Shown in pieces: positions 50,030 to 57,978 of a stretch of 57,978 bases of DNA. Source of the stretch: Leifsonia aquatica H1aii (GTDB taxonomy: Bacteria; Actinomycetota; Actinomycetes; Actinomycetales; Microbacteriaceae); assembly GCF_000633535.1 (NCBI RefSeq), contig NZ_AYMR01000022.1, forward strand, positions 1-57,978, read 5' to 3'. The position numbers and the translations under genes were made by a program. The notes below the pieces were generated by a model. The model worked only from the letters and a program-made list of their open reading frames with translations, made no database searches and was not told the DNA's origin. Every line of letters starts with the position of its first letter. The stretch's first letter is position 1.

Positions 50030-53000
50030 ATGACCCGTGTGACCCTCTCGCCGACGCCCGGCCCCGATCACGCGCCCGCGGCGGCCTCCCGCGCCGGGCT
50101 GTTCACGGATGCCCCGCTGCGCGCGTCCTGGCCCGCAGACGGCGCCGTCGCCGAACGCATCCTGCTGCGTGCGGAGGACAGCCTGCTCGGCGACGACGAC
50201 GAGCTGCGCTACGCGGTCTTCCCCGCTTTCGACCCCGCGGCGGGGATCACGGACGCCTTCCGGGCCGGCGCGATCGCCGTCGATCTGCTGTTCGACGACG
50301 GCACCCGGCTGCTGGATGCCGCGCCTGTCGACCAGTACGGCCTCCCGGCCGCCGCGCGCCCGTCACTCGACCGCGCCGCGCTCACTCCCGACCAGTGGAA
50401 CGTCCGCCGCGTCCGGCTCGCCCCGCACGCGGGTCGCCGCGTGGTCGCCGTCGAGGTCGTGGTCGACACCCCCGCGCCCAGGGCATCGGCCTCGGCATCG
50501 GCATCGGCGGAGCTGAACGCCTGGCTCGACGGCATCGCGATCCGGCCGGCGGTGCGCCCGGCCGCGGACGCGACCCCCGCCGATCTGGTCCTCACCAGCC
50601 GGGGAACGCACTCCTCCCCCCTCGCCTCCCGCGGCAACACGATGCCCTTCGCCGGCCTCCCGCACGGCTTCACCCTGGTGACCCCGATGACCGACACCGC
50701 GAATGTGCACTGGAACTACGCGTGGAACCAGCATTCCGAGCAGGGGAGGCTGCCCCGGTTGCGCGGACTCGCCATCTCGCACACGCCGAGCCTCTGGGTC
50801 GGCGACCGCGGCGTCCTGCTGCTCTCCGCCTCCGCCGGGGCGGACGGGCCCGACCCGCACGGCGCCGCTTTCGACCACGACGACGAGCGGGCACATCCGC
50901 ACCGCTACGGCGTGCGCCTGGCCGACGGCACCGAGGCCGAGGTCGCCGCGACCGAGCACGCCGCGATCTTCCGGTTCCGCCTCGGGTCCGGGCGGAGCGA
51001 GGCGCGCCTGCTGCTCGAACGACTCGACGGCGGAGCATACGTGCTCGACCCGGCCGCGCCGCAGACGGTCCGCGGCTTCGTCGACGGCCGCAGCACGCAC
51101 ACCGACCGCGTGCCCCGGATGTACTTCGACGCCGTCGTGGACGCGCGCGTCGAGGCGGCCGCCGTGCTCCGGGGCGCTGACGGCGTGCCCGATCGCGCCG
51201 AGCTGCGGGTGCGACCGGACGCCGAGGGCACGGTCGTGGTGCGCGTCGGCACCTCCTGGATCGGCGCGGAGGAGGCCCGCGCCGCGCGGGAGTCCGAGCT
51301 CCCGCCGTCGCGCAGTCTCGACGACGTGGCGACGAGCGCGAAGCGCGCCTGGAACGCCCTCCTCTCGCGCGTGCGTGTCGAGGGGGCGACGGACGAGCAG
51401 CTCATCACGCTCACCTCCAACCTGTACCGGTTGTTCCTCTACCCGACATCCCTCACCGAGGGTGCAGGAGCCGACGAGCGCTACGCGAGCCCGTTCGTCG
51501 ACGTCACCGAGGAGGACGGCCCGCTGCGCAGCCGGTCCGCGGTCCTCCCCGGCCGGATGTACGCGAACAACGGGTTCTGGGACACCTACCGCACCTCGTG
51601 GCCGGCCTATCTCCTGCTCGCGCCGGACCGCGTGGGCGACCTGCTCGACGGCTTCCTCCAGCACTATCGCGACGGAGGGTGGACGGCGCGCTGGAGTGCC
51701 CCCGGTTATCTCGATGCGATGGTCGGCACCAGCTTCGACATCGTCTCGGCCGCCGCCGTCGCCACGCACGCCGCCGGATTCGACGCGGCGACCGCCTACG
51801 ACGCCGCACTGCGTAACGCCACAGCGCACTCGGCCGATCGCGCGACCGGCCGGAAAGGCCTGCGGTCGGCGCTCTACCGCGGCTACGTCGCGAACGACCT
51901 CGAGGAAGGCCTGTCCTGGACGATCGAGGGGGCGATCAACGACTTCGGGCTGCACGTTCAGGCGACAGCGCTCGCCCGGACCGCGCCGGCGGGTGGAGCG
52001 CAGCGCGCGCGCGTGGAGGCCGAGGCCCGCTACTTCCACTCCCGGGCGCTCGCCTACCGCAGGATGTTCGACCCGGCGACGGGGTTCCTCCGCTCCCGCA
52101 CGCCAGACGGAGCGTGGGAGGAGCCCTTCGACCCGGCCGCCTGGGGCGGCGGATACACCGAGACGAACGCGTGGGGCATGGCCGTGAGCGCGCCGCACGA
52201 CGGCGCCGGCCTCGCACACCTGCACGGCGGCCCGCACGGTCTGGCCCGCCTGCTCGACCGCTACTTCTCGACCCCCGAGACCGCCCGGGAGGAGCTGCGC
52301 GGGACCTACCCGTCCGTCATCCACGAGATGACGGAGGCCCGGGACATCCGTATGGGCATGTTCGGGCTGTCGAACCAGCCGGCTCACCACGTCCCCTGGA
52401 TGTACGCGTTCGCAGGGGCGCCGCACCGGTTGCAGGCCGTGGTGCGGGAGTCGCTCGCCCGCCTCTTCACCGGGTCCGAGATCGGCCAGGGCTACCCCGG
52501 CGACGAGGACAACGGCGAGCTGTCGGCCTGGTGGCTGTTCTCGGCGATGGGGTTGTACCCGCTCTCGCCGGGCTCCGGGGAGTACGTCATCGGCTCGCCC
52601 CTCTTCCCGCGCATGACGATCGACATCCCGGGGGCCGGGACGCTCGACATCGTGGCAGAGAACCACTCCCCCGAGAACGTCTACGTGCAGTCCCTCACCG
52701 TCGACGGCGAGCCGTGGGAACGCCTGGCGATCCCGCACGCCGTCGTGGCCCGGGATGCACGGCTCGTGTTCACGATGGGTCCGGAGCCGTCCTCGTGGGG
52801 CGCCTCGCCGCAGGCGCGGCCGTCGTCCCTGAGCGACCTCGATCTGCCGCTTCTGGACGATGCGCTGCTCGACGCCCGCGTCGCGTCCTCGACCGTCGCC
52901 GGGGCGCGGGCGCTCACCGACGATCTCGGTGCGACCGTGGTGGCGCTCGCGGCCGGGGACGCCGTGACGTGGGAGCTGCGCGCTCCGGTCGCTCCCGAAC

Positions 53001-53257
53001 TCGTGACGCTCACCCTCTCCGAGCCCGGCCGCTACGCCTGGCGTCTCGAGAAGTCGACCGACGGACGGGAGTGGGCCATCGCCGACGAGCGCGACGAGGA
53101 GTACCGCTGGGCCCACCAGCTGCGCGTCTTCTCCCCGACGGCCGCGTCGGCGCCGGGCACGTCCGCCCCTCCGGCCCCCTGGTGGCGCCTCACCGCGCTC
53201 ACCGCACTCCCCGCCACCCAGCTCGAACTCCTCACCCCCACCGCCTCGCCCCGCTGA
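50030..53257 (+). CDS. GH92 family alpha-mannosidase
   Basis: 1075 residues from the ATG at 50030 with GAAGGAG about 9 bases upstream. The open frame upstream crosses the operator and is not coding. It matches GH92 by the N-terminal SRGNTMPFAGLPHGFTLVTP, WNYAW and ISHTPSLWVGDRG. The catalytic-domain segments are NQPAHHVPWMYAFAG and GYPGDEDNGELSAWWLFSAM, where the Asp-Glu-Asp supplies the catalytic base and calcium-site residues of the family. GH92 enzymes are inverting, calcium-dependent exo-alpha-mannosidases acting on high-mannose glycans or mannans. No signal peptide is visible, so it likely acts on imported oligosaccharide. A long extra C-terminal part (after about 930) is beta-rich. Confidence 0.93.
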   Translation: MTRVTLSPTPGPDHAPAAASRAGLFTDAPLRASWPADGAVAERILLRAEDSLLGDDDELRYAVFPAFDPAAGITDAFRAGAIAVDLLFDDGTRLLDAAPVDQYGLPAAARPSLDRAALTPDQWNVRRVRLAPHAGRRVVAVEVVVDTPAPRASASASASAELNAWLDGIAIRPAVRPAADATPADLVLTSRGTHSSPLASRGNTMPFAGLPHGFTLVTPMTDTANVHWNYAWNQHSEQGRLPRLRGLAISHTPSLWVGDRGVLLLSASAGADGPDPHGAAFDHDDERAHPHRYGVRLADGTEAEVAATEHAAIFRFRLGSGRSEARLLLERLDGGAYVLDPAAPQTVRGFVDGRSTHTDRVPRMYFDAVVDARVEAAAVLRGADGVPDRAELRVRPDAEGTVVVRVGTSWIGAEEARAARESELPPSRSLDDVATSAKRAWNALLSRVRVEGATDEQLITLTSNLYRLFLYPTSLTEGAGADERYASPFVDVTEEDGPLRSRSAVLPGRMYANNGFWDTYRTSWPAYLLLAPDRVGDLLDGFLQHYRDGGWTARWSAPGYLDAMVGTSFDIVSAAAVATHAAGFDAATAYDAALRNATAHSADRATGRKGLRSALYRGYVANDLEEGLSWTIEGAINDFGLHVQATALARTAPAGGAQRARVEAEARYFHSRALAYRRMFDPATGFLRSRTPDGAWEEPFDPAAWGGGYTETNAWGMAVSAPHDGAGLAHLHGGPHGLARLLDRYFSTPETAREELRGTYPSVIHEMTEARDIRMGMFGLSNQPAHHVPWMYAFAGAPHRLQAVVRESLARLFTGSEIGQGYPGDEDNGELSAWWLFSAMGLYPLSPGSGEYVIGSPLFPRMTIDIPGAGTLDIVAENHSPENVYVQSLTVDGEPWERLAIPHAVVARDARLVFTMGPEPSSWGASPQARPSSLSDLDLPLLDDALLDARVASSTVAGARALTDDLGATVVALAAGDAVTWELRAPVAPELVTLTLSEPGRYAWRLEKSTDGREWAIADERDEEYRWAHQLRVFSPTAASAPGTSAPPAPWWRLTALTALPATQLELLTPTASPR

Positions 53258-53278
53258 GTCTCCCCACTGAGCCCTGCC

Positions 53279-53333
53279 GATTTGGACCGAATGTCGCGAA
53301 AGGCGCCGCCTTTCACGACATTCGGTCCAAATC
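53279..53333. terminator. 55-bp near-perfect palindrome between convergent genes
   Basis: The outer arms are 18 bp and perfect (53279-53296 with 53316-53333, left arm GATTTGGACCGAATGTCG). After one mismatched pair, inner arms GAAAGGC/GCCTTTC continue to a 3-base loop. It lies 22 bp after the GH92 stop and 8 bp after the convergent esterase stop, so it can terminate in both directions. The following CTCGGCGGTCA is also found at the edge of the hairpin at 27288-27324. Confidence 0.8.
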
Positions 53334-53341
53334 CTCGGCGG

Positions 53342-54514
53342 TCAGAGGCCGGCGACGGCGGTGACGGCGGCGAGGATCGGGACCCAGCGCGGGTCGAGCT
53401 CGCCCTCCGGGTAGAGCATCCGCTGGCTGGCGAACCCGAAGGCGATGCCGGTCTCGGGATGCGCGAAGCCGAGGCGCCCTCCCATGCCGGAGTGTCCGAA
53501 CGAACCGGGCCCGATCATCGGGTTGAGCGGGTTGCTGATCTCGAAGCCGAGGCCCCAGACCGCCCGCTGCGGCTTGCCGCCGACGCAGTCGGGCAGGAAC
53601 GCGTCGGCGGCCTGGTTGAGCGACGCCTCCCGCACGATGCCCTCCGACAGCAGGCGCACGCCCTCCACCTCGCCGATGGTCGCGGCGTACATCGCCGCGA
53701 GCCCGCGCCCGTTGGTGACCCCGTTGCCGGCGGGGATCGTCGCCCGCCGGAACCCGGTCTGGTTGAACGGCTCGGTCCCCAGACGGTCGTCGACCCGCGC
53801 GAAGATCGGGGTGAGCTGCGCCGCGGAACGCCACGCCGCCTCGCAGACGTCGCTCACCGGCGCGGGAGGTCGCGGCGGCGCCTCCACGAGACGGGTCAGA
53901 CCGGGCAGGAAGCGGGGGTCCGCGGACTCCGGCTGCCCCATCCAGAAGTCGACGCCGAGCGGGCCGGCGACCTGGCGGTCGAAGTATTCCCCCACCGGAA
54001 TTCCGGAGACGCGACGGACGATCTCCCCCACCAGGAACCCGAAGCTCAGCGCGTGATAGACCACGAACTCGCGCGGCGCGTACTGGCTCGGCTGGGCGGC
54101 CAGCGCGGAGGTCACGGCCTCCCAGTCGGTCGCCCGCGTGATCGGGTCGAGGTCGATCGCGGGGAGTCCGACGCGGTGCGTCAGCACGTCCCGCACCGTC
54201 AGAGACTCCTTGCCCGCGGCGGCGAACTCCGGCCAGTAGGTCGCGACCGGTGCGTCGAGGTCGACGAGCCCCCGGTCGACGAGCTGCAGCAGGAGGATCG
54301 TCACGGCGCCCTTGGTGATCGAGAAGCCGATCGTCACGGAATCCCGCTGCCATGGCCGCCCCGACAGCGGGTCGGTGCCGCCCCAGAGGTCGACGACGAC
54401 CTCGCCGTGCCGGCGGATGCTCAGGCTCCCGCCCTCGTCCGGCTCACCGCCGAACGACTCGGCGAACGCGTCCCGCACTTCGCGCCACCCGGGCGCTACG
54501 AATCCATCGACCAT
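53342..54514 (-). CDS. Beta-lactamase-fold serine hydrolase (EstB/LipL-like esterase)
   Basis: 390 residues. The catalytic SxxK is SITK (GFSITKGA, near residue 65), the Tyr motif is VVYHALSFGFL and the C-terminal HxG motif is FGHSGMGG. Tyr-His-Ala rather than Tyr-x-Asn, and the overall sequence, favour the carboxylesterase branch over true beta-lactamases. No signal peptide is visible. A -10-like TAGAGT ends 6 bases before the ATG, giving a leaderless transcript, and the LacI-type operator lies immediately upstream, so it likely belongs to the carbohydrate regulon. Confidence 0.88.
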   Translation of the reverse strand: MVDGFVAPGWREVRDAFAESFGGEPDEGGSLSIRRHGEVVVDLWGGTDPLSGRPWQRDSVTIGFSITKGAVTILLLQLVDRGLVDLDAPVATYWPEFAAAGKESLTVRDVLTHRVGLPAIDLDPITRATDWEAVTSALAAQPSQYAPREFVVYHALSFGFLVGEIVRRVSGIPVGEYFDRQVAGPLGVDFWMGQPESADPRFLPGLTRLVEAPPRPPAPVSDVCEAAWRSAAQLTPIFARVDDRLGTEPFNQTGFRRATIPAGNGVTNGRGLAAMYAATIGEVEGVRLLSEGIVREASLNQAADAFLPDCVGGKPQRAVWGLGFEISNPLNPMIGPGSFGHSGMGGRLGFAHPETGIAFGFASQRMLYPEGELDPRWVPILAAVTAVAGL

Positions 54515-54520
54515 GCGGTC

Positions 54521-54526
54521 ACTCTA
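54521..54526 (-). promoter_or_regulatory. -10 candidate for the esterase gene (leaderless)
   Basis: TAGAGT on the minus strand, 6 bases before the ATG at 54514. The -35 region is not consensus and lies under the operator at 54536-54556. Confidence 0.4.
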
Positions 54527-54535
54527 CAAGAAATC

Positions 54536-54556
54536 GCCAAAGCGCTTTATCATCGA
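54536..54556. promoter_or_regulatory. LacI-family operator, copy 2
   Basis: All 21 bases are identical to the copy at 49936-49956, including the AAAGCGCTTT core (54539-54548). It lies between the esterase gene and the LacI regulator gene, so the repressor likely controls itself, the esterase and the GH92/importer genes. Confidence 0.82.
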
Positions 54557-54621
54557 GTGGTGGCGCAACCCGCGCCTGGATAGGATGCGCTGAGATCCAG
54601 TGCAGGAAAGGGGGCCGATCC

Positions 54622-55677
54622 GTGGAGTCCAAACCGGTCAGACTCGTCGACATCGCCCGGGCCGCCGGCGTCTCGCTGGCGACCGCCTCCCAGGTCATGA
54701 ATAACTCCGGCCGGATCGCCGACGCCACCCGTCAGCGGGTGCACGACGCCGCCGAGCGCCTCGACTACCGGCCCAACGCGCTGGCCAGGGCCACCGCCTC
54801 CGGTCGCAGCCGCACGATCGGCATCCTGGCCGAGAACGCCTCGGGCGCCTTCTGTATGCCGGTCCTGGTCGGCACCAACCGCACGCTCAGCCGGTTCAAC
54901 CTCGCCAGCGTGCTCTACGACGCGGCGCACAGCGTCGACCTGCGGCACGCGCACTTCCGCGAGCTGCAGGCCCGCCAGGTCGACGGCATCGTCGTCATCG
55001 GCGACGGCGCCGACGGCGTCAGCCAGTCGATCACCCAGGAGTTCGCCGGGCCGGTCGCGTACGCCTTCGGCAAGTCGAGCGACCCCGCCGACGCGGTCTT
55101 CCTCCCCGACGACGAGCAGGCCGGCCGCCTCGCCGCCGAGCACCTCATCGGCCTCGGCCGGCGCCGGCTCGTCCACGTCACCGCGGAGGCCGAGCTCGCC
55201 ACCGTCGCCGGACGCGCCCACGGCTTCGCCTCCGCACTCGAAGCGCACGGCCTCGAGGCGGCCCACGAGCCGATCTACGGCACCTTCTCGCGCGAGTCCG
55301 GCTTCTACGCCGCACGCCGGCTGATCGACGCGGGCGCGGAGTTCGACGGCATCTTCGCGGGCAACGACGCCATCGCCGTGGGTCTGGCGGCCGAGTTGCA
55401 AGCGGCCGGGAGGAGCGTCCCCGACGACCTCGCGATCGTCGGCTTCGACAACACCGCCGGCCAGGCGGGCGAGCGCGAACTCTTCCTGACGTCCATCGAC
55501 CCGCAGCTCGCCGCCGTCGGGTCGCGCGCCGTCGAATGGCTCGTGGCCCAGCTGGAGGACGACCAGGACGCGTCCGCCATCGTCCCCGCCGTCGAGTGCA
55601 CGCTCGTCACCGGCCGCTCGACGGTCGGCGGCCTGCCGACACCGCGCTCGCTCGTCCTGGAGCAGCTGCTGGCCTAG
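54622..55677 (+). CDS. LacI-family transcriptional regulator
   Basis: 351 residues from a GTG at 54622 with AAGGGGG 7-8 bases upstream. The N-terminal LacI HTH is VRLVDIARAAGVSLATASQV, with the hinge helix segment RPNALARATASGRSRTIGIL. The periplasmic-binding-like core (about 65-345) has the usual GIFAGNDAIAVGLAAELQAAG and PDDLAIVGFDNT motifs. It probably releases the AAAGCGCTTT sites on binding a sugar from the glycan pathway. A possible own -10 is TAGGAT at 54581-54586. Confidence 0.95.
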   Translation: MESKPVRLVDIARAAGVSLATASQVMNNSGRIADATRQRVHDAAERLDYRPNALARATASGRSRTIGILAENASGAFCMPVLVGTNRTLSRFNLASVLYDAAHSVDLRHAHFRELQARQVDGIVVIGDGADGVSQSITQEFAGPVAYAFGKSSDPADAVFLPDDEQAGRLAAEHLIGLGRRRLVHVTAEAELATVAGRAHGFASALEAHGLEAAHEPIYGTFSRESGFYAARRLIDAGAEFDGIFAGNDAIAVGLAAELQAAGRSVPDDLAIVGFDNTAGQAGERELFLTSIDPQLAAVGSRAVEWLVAQLEDDQDASAIVPAVECTLVTGRSTVGGLPTPRSLVLEQLLA

Positions 55678-55704
55678 CCTGTCGCAGGGGCCGACCGACC
55701 GGAT

Positions 55705-55732
55705 GGAACCTTTTCGGCCGATCGGACACTAG
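55705..55732 (+). promoter_or_regulatory. ECF-type promoter candidate before the sigma gene
   Basis: GGAACC at 55705-55710 is the typical -35 of ECF promoters. The -10 is unclear (CGGACA or ACACTA at suitable distance). It suggests positive autoregulation of the sigma factor. Confidence 0.35.
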
Positions 55733-55737
55733 GAGAT

Positions 55738-56337
55738 ATGAACAACGCTGGAACGGACGAGGCCGACGCCTGGTCTCGGGCGCGGAACGGGGATCCGGAC
55801 GCGTTCACGTCACTCTTCGACGCGCATCGCGACCGCGTCTTCGGCCACGCACTGCGCCTCGTGCGGCAGCCGCACGACGCCGAGGATGTCACCGCCATGG
55901 TCTTCCTGGAGGCCTGGCGACGCCGCGACGCCGTGCGGGTGGTGGACGGCTCGATCATCGCCTGGCTGCTGGTCACGGCGAACAACACCGTCCACAACCT
56001 CGATCGGAGCAAGCGCCGCCACCGCGAGGCGCTCGCCCGGATGCCCGAACCCGCGCACCAGCCGGACCACGCCGACGACGTCGCCGACGGACTCGACAAC
56101 CAGGAGCGCGACCGCCGCATCCGGGACGCGTTCGGAAACCTGTCCACCGCCGATCAGAACGTGATCACGCTCTGCGTGCTGGAGGAGCTCCCGCTCGCCG
56201 AAGCCGCGCTGACGCTCGGTGTCCCCGTCGGAACCGTGAAGTCCCGCCTCTCCCGCGCGAAGCGCCGTCTCGGCGACCTCGCCCTCGAATCCCTGGCCGA
56301 ACCGGCCCAGCCCGTCCTCGAAGGAGGTGCAGAATGA
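55738..56337 (+). CDS. ECF RNA polymerase sigma factor
   Basis: 199 residues; AGGAG sits just before the ATG. Region 2 (about 22-90) contains DAFTSLFDAHRDRVFGHALR, DAEDVTAMVFLEAWRR and AWLLVTANNTVHNLDRSKRR. Region 4 (about 130-185) contains LSTADQNVITLCVLEELPLA and LGVPVGTVKSRLSRAKRRL. An acidic linker separates them. The stop overlaps the next gene start (ATGA), so the downstream membrane protein is its likely partner or anti-sigma factor. Confidence 0.94.
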   Translation: MNNAGTDEADAWSRARNGDPDAFTSLFDAHRDRVFGHALRLVRQPHDAEDVTAMVFLEAWRRRDAVRVVDGSIIAWLLVTANNTVHNLDRSKRRHREALARMPEPAHQPDHADDVADGLDNQERDRRIRDAFGNLSTADQNVITLCVLEELPLAEAALTLGVPVGTVKSRLSRAKRRLGDLALESLAEPAQPVLEGGAE

Positions 56338-57947
56338 CCACCGCAGGCCCCGTCTTCGACCCGGCGCGCAGCGCCGCCCTCCGCGACATCCTCCACGAGA
56401 CCGTCGCAACCGCGCCCGCCCGCGCCTCGCGCACCCGTTTCGCCATCCTCGGCGGACTCATCGGCGCCGCCGTGCTCCTCGCCGGAGGAACCGCCGCGCT
56501 CGCCCTCACCGGAGCCCTGCACTTCGGTGGGCCGGCGCCGGCTCCCGTGCCGACGACGCCCACCCCGAGCGTCACGCCGACGCCGACTCCCACGCCCACA
56601 CCGACTCCGACGACGCCGCGGGTCCAGGTGACGTCCGGTGTGATCCGGCCGCACGACGTGGATTCGATCCCCGCGACCGCACGGTGGTCGCTGGATCTTC
56701 CCGGCATCGACGACGGCTGCCGCATGTCCCCGCAGTCGTACGACCTGAACGACGGTCTCGCCGTCTTCCTCTCCGGCATGCGCCCGAAGGAGTACGAAGG
56801 CGGCCCGTGCGTCGAGAGCAGCCCGGAGGAGCGGATCGGTCTCACCCTGGTCGATACGACCGATGGCCGGATCGTCTGGCAACGGACCTGGGACTACGTC
56901 TCCGACCCGTCCCACGACACGCAGATCACTCAGCTCCACTTCCTCGGCACCTCCGGTCGCGCGATGCTCGTCTCGTCCGACGACATCAACGGAGTTCACG
57001 ACGTCATCGATCTGACCGACGGCAGCACCGTCGCCACCATCGAGCCGGCGCTGATCTACGGCGTCCCCGTGCCCGGCGACTCCGGCGACCTCCTCGTGGC
57101 GACGAATCCCGTCGACACGCGGACTGATCGCACCGGGACGATCTCCCGTATCGATCCCCGGGATCCGGCGCATCCGCGCTGGACGACCACGGTGGAGACC
57201 GAGAATGTCTCCGTCGGAGGCGGCGCACGTGACAGCAGTTCGGCCATCGTCACCTCCTGGGCACCGGGTGGGACAACGTATCCGTCGGCGCTGATCGATC
57301 TCGAGACGGGTGACCTCACCCACCTCCCCGAAGGGTGGGAGTTCGACTCCACCCTCGGGGCGATGACCCTCTGGCGCGCACCGGCGGCTGACGGCACCCG
57401 GAGCATCATCGCGGTGGACGACGTCGGCCGAACAGTCTGGTCGCGGACGACCGTGGCACGCTCGTATCTCGTCGCGGTGACGTCGCCGGGATCGCGAGCG
57501 GGTGGTTCCTTCACGCTCGGGGTGGGGACGGACAGGCTCGCCGTCATCGACCGATCCTCCGTCACCCTGGTCGACCAGACCACCGGCGACAGCGTGTGGA
57601 CCGCGCCGCTCGCGGGATGCGATCCGGTCGACTTCCTGGGTGTCCCGACCGCATACACGGGGGTGGTCAGGGACGGGATCACGATCCGCTTCCCGCAGGA
57701 TCGAGCGTGCACGTTCGACGCGACGAGTGGGCGCCTGCTCGCGCACGCCTCGATTCCCGGCGACGGCTTCGCCCTCGTCGGCGAGCACAACATCTACATC
57801 AACCCGTACGGTTCCGGCTCCGGGACCGCGTACGACGCCGCCACGGGTGACGTCCTCTGGTCGAAGCCTCAGGACCGCGAGCGCTGGATGTTCGCCGGCG
57901 GCTACCTCGTAGGGGCGGCCGGCAACCGCGTCGAGTCCGTCGGCTGA
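56334..57947 (+). CDS. Membrane-anchored beta-propeller-like protein, possible sigma partner
   Basis: 537 residues from the ATG at 56334 with GGAGG 7 bases upstream. A cytoplasmic segment of about 35 residues is followed by one transmembrane helix (about 37-60), a Thr/Pro repeat linker (about 75-97) and a large extracytoplasmic domain. In it, repeated motifs such as LTLVDTTDGRIVWQRTWD and VTLVDQTTGDSVWTAPL mark a PQQ-type beta-propeller. The short cytoplasmic part lacks the ZAS zinc motif, so it is not a classic anti-sigma factor. Co-translation with the ECF sigma gene suggests a membrane sensor that holds or signals to the sigma factor. Confidence 0.82.
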   Translation: MTTAGPVFDPARSAALRDILHETVATAPARASRTRFAILGGLIGAAVLLAGGTAALALTGALHFGGPAPAPVPTTPTPSVTPTPTPTPTPTPTTPRVQVTSGVIRPHDVDSIPATARWSLDLPGIDDGCRMSPQSYDLNDGLAVFLSGMRPKEYEGGPCVESSPEERIGLTLVDTTDGRIVWQRTWDYVSDPSHDTQITQLHFLGTSGRAMLVSSDDINGVHDVIDLTDGSTVATIEPALIYGVPVPGDSGDLLVATNPVDTRTDRTGTISRIDPRDPAHPRWTTTVETENVSVGGGARDSSSAIVTSWAPGGTTYPSALIDLETGDLTHLPEGWEFDSTLGAMTLWRAPAADGTRSIIAVDDVGRTVWSRTTVARSYLVAVTSPGSRAGGSFTLGVGTDRLAVIDRSSVTLVDQTTGDSVWTAPLAGCDPVDFLGVPTAYTGVVRDGITIRFPQDRACTFDATSGRLLAHASIPGDGFALVGEHNIYINPYGSGSGTAYDAATGDVLWSKPQDRERWMFAGGYLVGAAGNRVESVG

Positions 57948-57957
57948 GGGATCAAGA

Positions 57958-57973
57958 AGCGACTGCGGTCGCT
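57958..57973 (+). terminator. Small hairpin at the window end
   Basis: AGCGAC and GTCGCT flank a TGCG loop, 11 bases after the propeller-gene stop. The window ends 5 bases later, so a following T-tract cannot be judged. Confidence 0.4.
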
Positions 57974-57978
57974 CGGGA

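Noticed and set aside
53342-54514. True beta-lactamase
   Set aside because: Tyr-His-Ala in place of Tyr-x-Asn, no signal peptide and location in a carbohydrate regulon fit an EstB/LipL-type esterase better.
56555-56625. Pro/Thr hexanucleotide-like repeat as a phase-variable tract
   Set aside because: Codons vary within the repeat (CCG, CCC and CCA with ACG, ACC and ACT), so it is a protein linker and not a uniform slippage tract.

Overview
The window is high-GC DNA with GTG/ATG starts, many 4-base ATGA/GTGA gene overlaps and several promoters that place the transcript start on the start codon. It carries actinobacterial markers: EccC/EccD/mycosin genes, a GTP-type PEP carboxykinase and a RamB-type regulator. 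Together these point to an actinobacterial chromosome, most likely Microbacteriaceae (Leifsonia/Microbacterium-like). The family assignment is inferred from gene content, not from a database match.

Region 1 (1-22101, all minus strand) looks like one long operon that runs off the left edge. Read 5' to 3' it encodes a mycosin-type membrane subtilase, a helical/Gly-Ala-rich putative secreted protein, EccD, a zinc-ribbon/RDD/FHA protein, EccC, a Ser/Thr kinase, a 2016-residue Ig/FN3 surface protein, a MoxR AAA ATPase, a DUF58 protein, a transglutaminase-fold membrane protein that has lost its catalytic Cys and His, and a DUF5684 protein. The kinase-FN3-MoxR-DUF58-transglutaminase order is that of the bifidobacterial PFNA cluster; here it is fused to type VII secretion genes. 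Every junction longer than 10 bp contains a tiny ORF that overlaps the next start codon.

Region 2 (22258-27324) holds export functions: an ABC-2 drug-type transporter (ATPase and two permeases, minus strand), a divergent 71-residue helix-turn-helix protein whose promoter is covered by two near-identical palindromes, and a fused ABC exporter with an unusual insert in its ATPase domain. A long perfect hairpin closes the region.

Region 3 (27354-41233) is central metabolism and housekeeping: pckG and a divergent RamB/ScfR-type regulator, then a convergent operon of Lrp regulator, semialdehyde dehydrogenase, thiolase and HSD10-type dehydrogenase. After these come an alpha/beta hydrolase, a degenerate E1-alpha-like protein without the thiamine diphosphate motif, an MMPL exporter, nicotinamidase and a PBP4-type D-Ala-D-Ala carboxypeptidase.

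Region 4 (41241-55677) is a carbohydrate-utilisation locus. A lipoprotein-led ABC sugar importer, a secreted beta-helix protein, an SGNH esterase, a sugar isomerase-like TIM barrel and a Gfo/Idh/MocA oxidoreductase form one minus-strand operon. It is divergent from a GH92 alpha-mannosidase. A beta-lactamase-fold esterase and a LacI regulator complete the locus. An identical 21-bp LacI-type operator sits in both divergent intergenic regions, which ties the locus into one regulon. Three stem-loops divide the importer operon.

Region 5 (55738-57978) is an ECF sigma factor overlapping a membrane-anchored beta-propeller-like protein, followed by a small hairpin at the window edge. No gene-free stretch longer than 300 bp exists. 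I saw no rRNA or tRNA gene, CRISPR array, insertion sequence or prophage.
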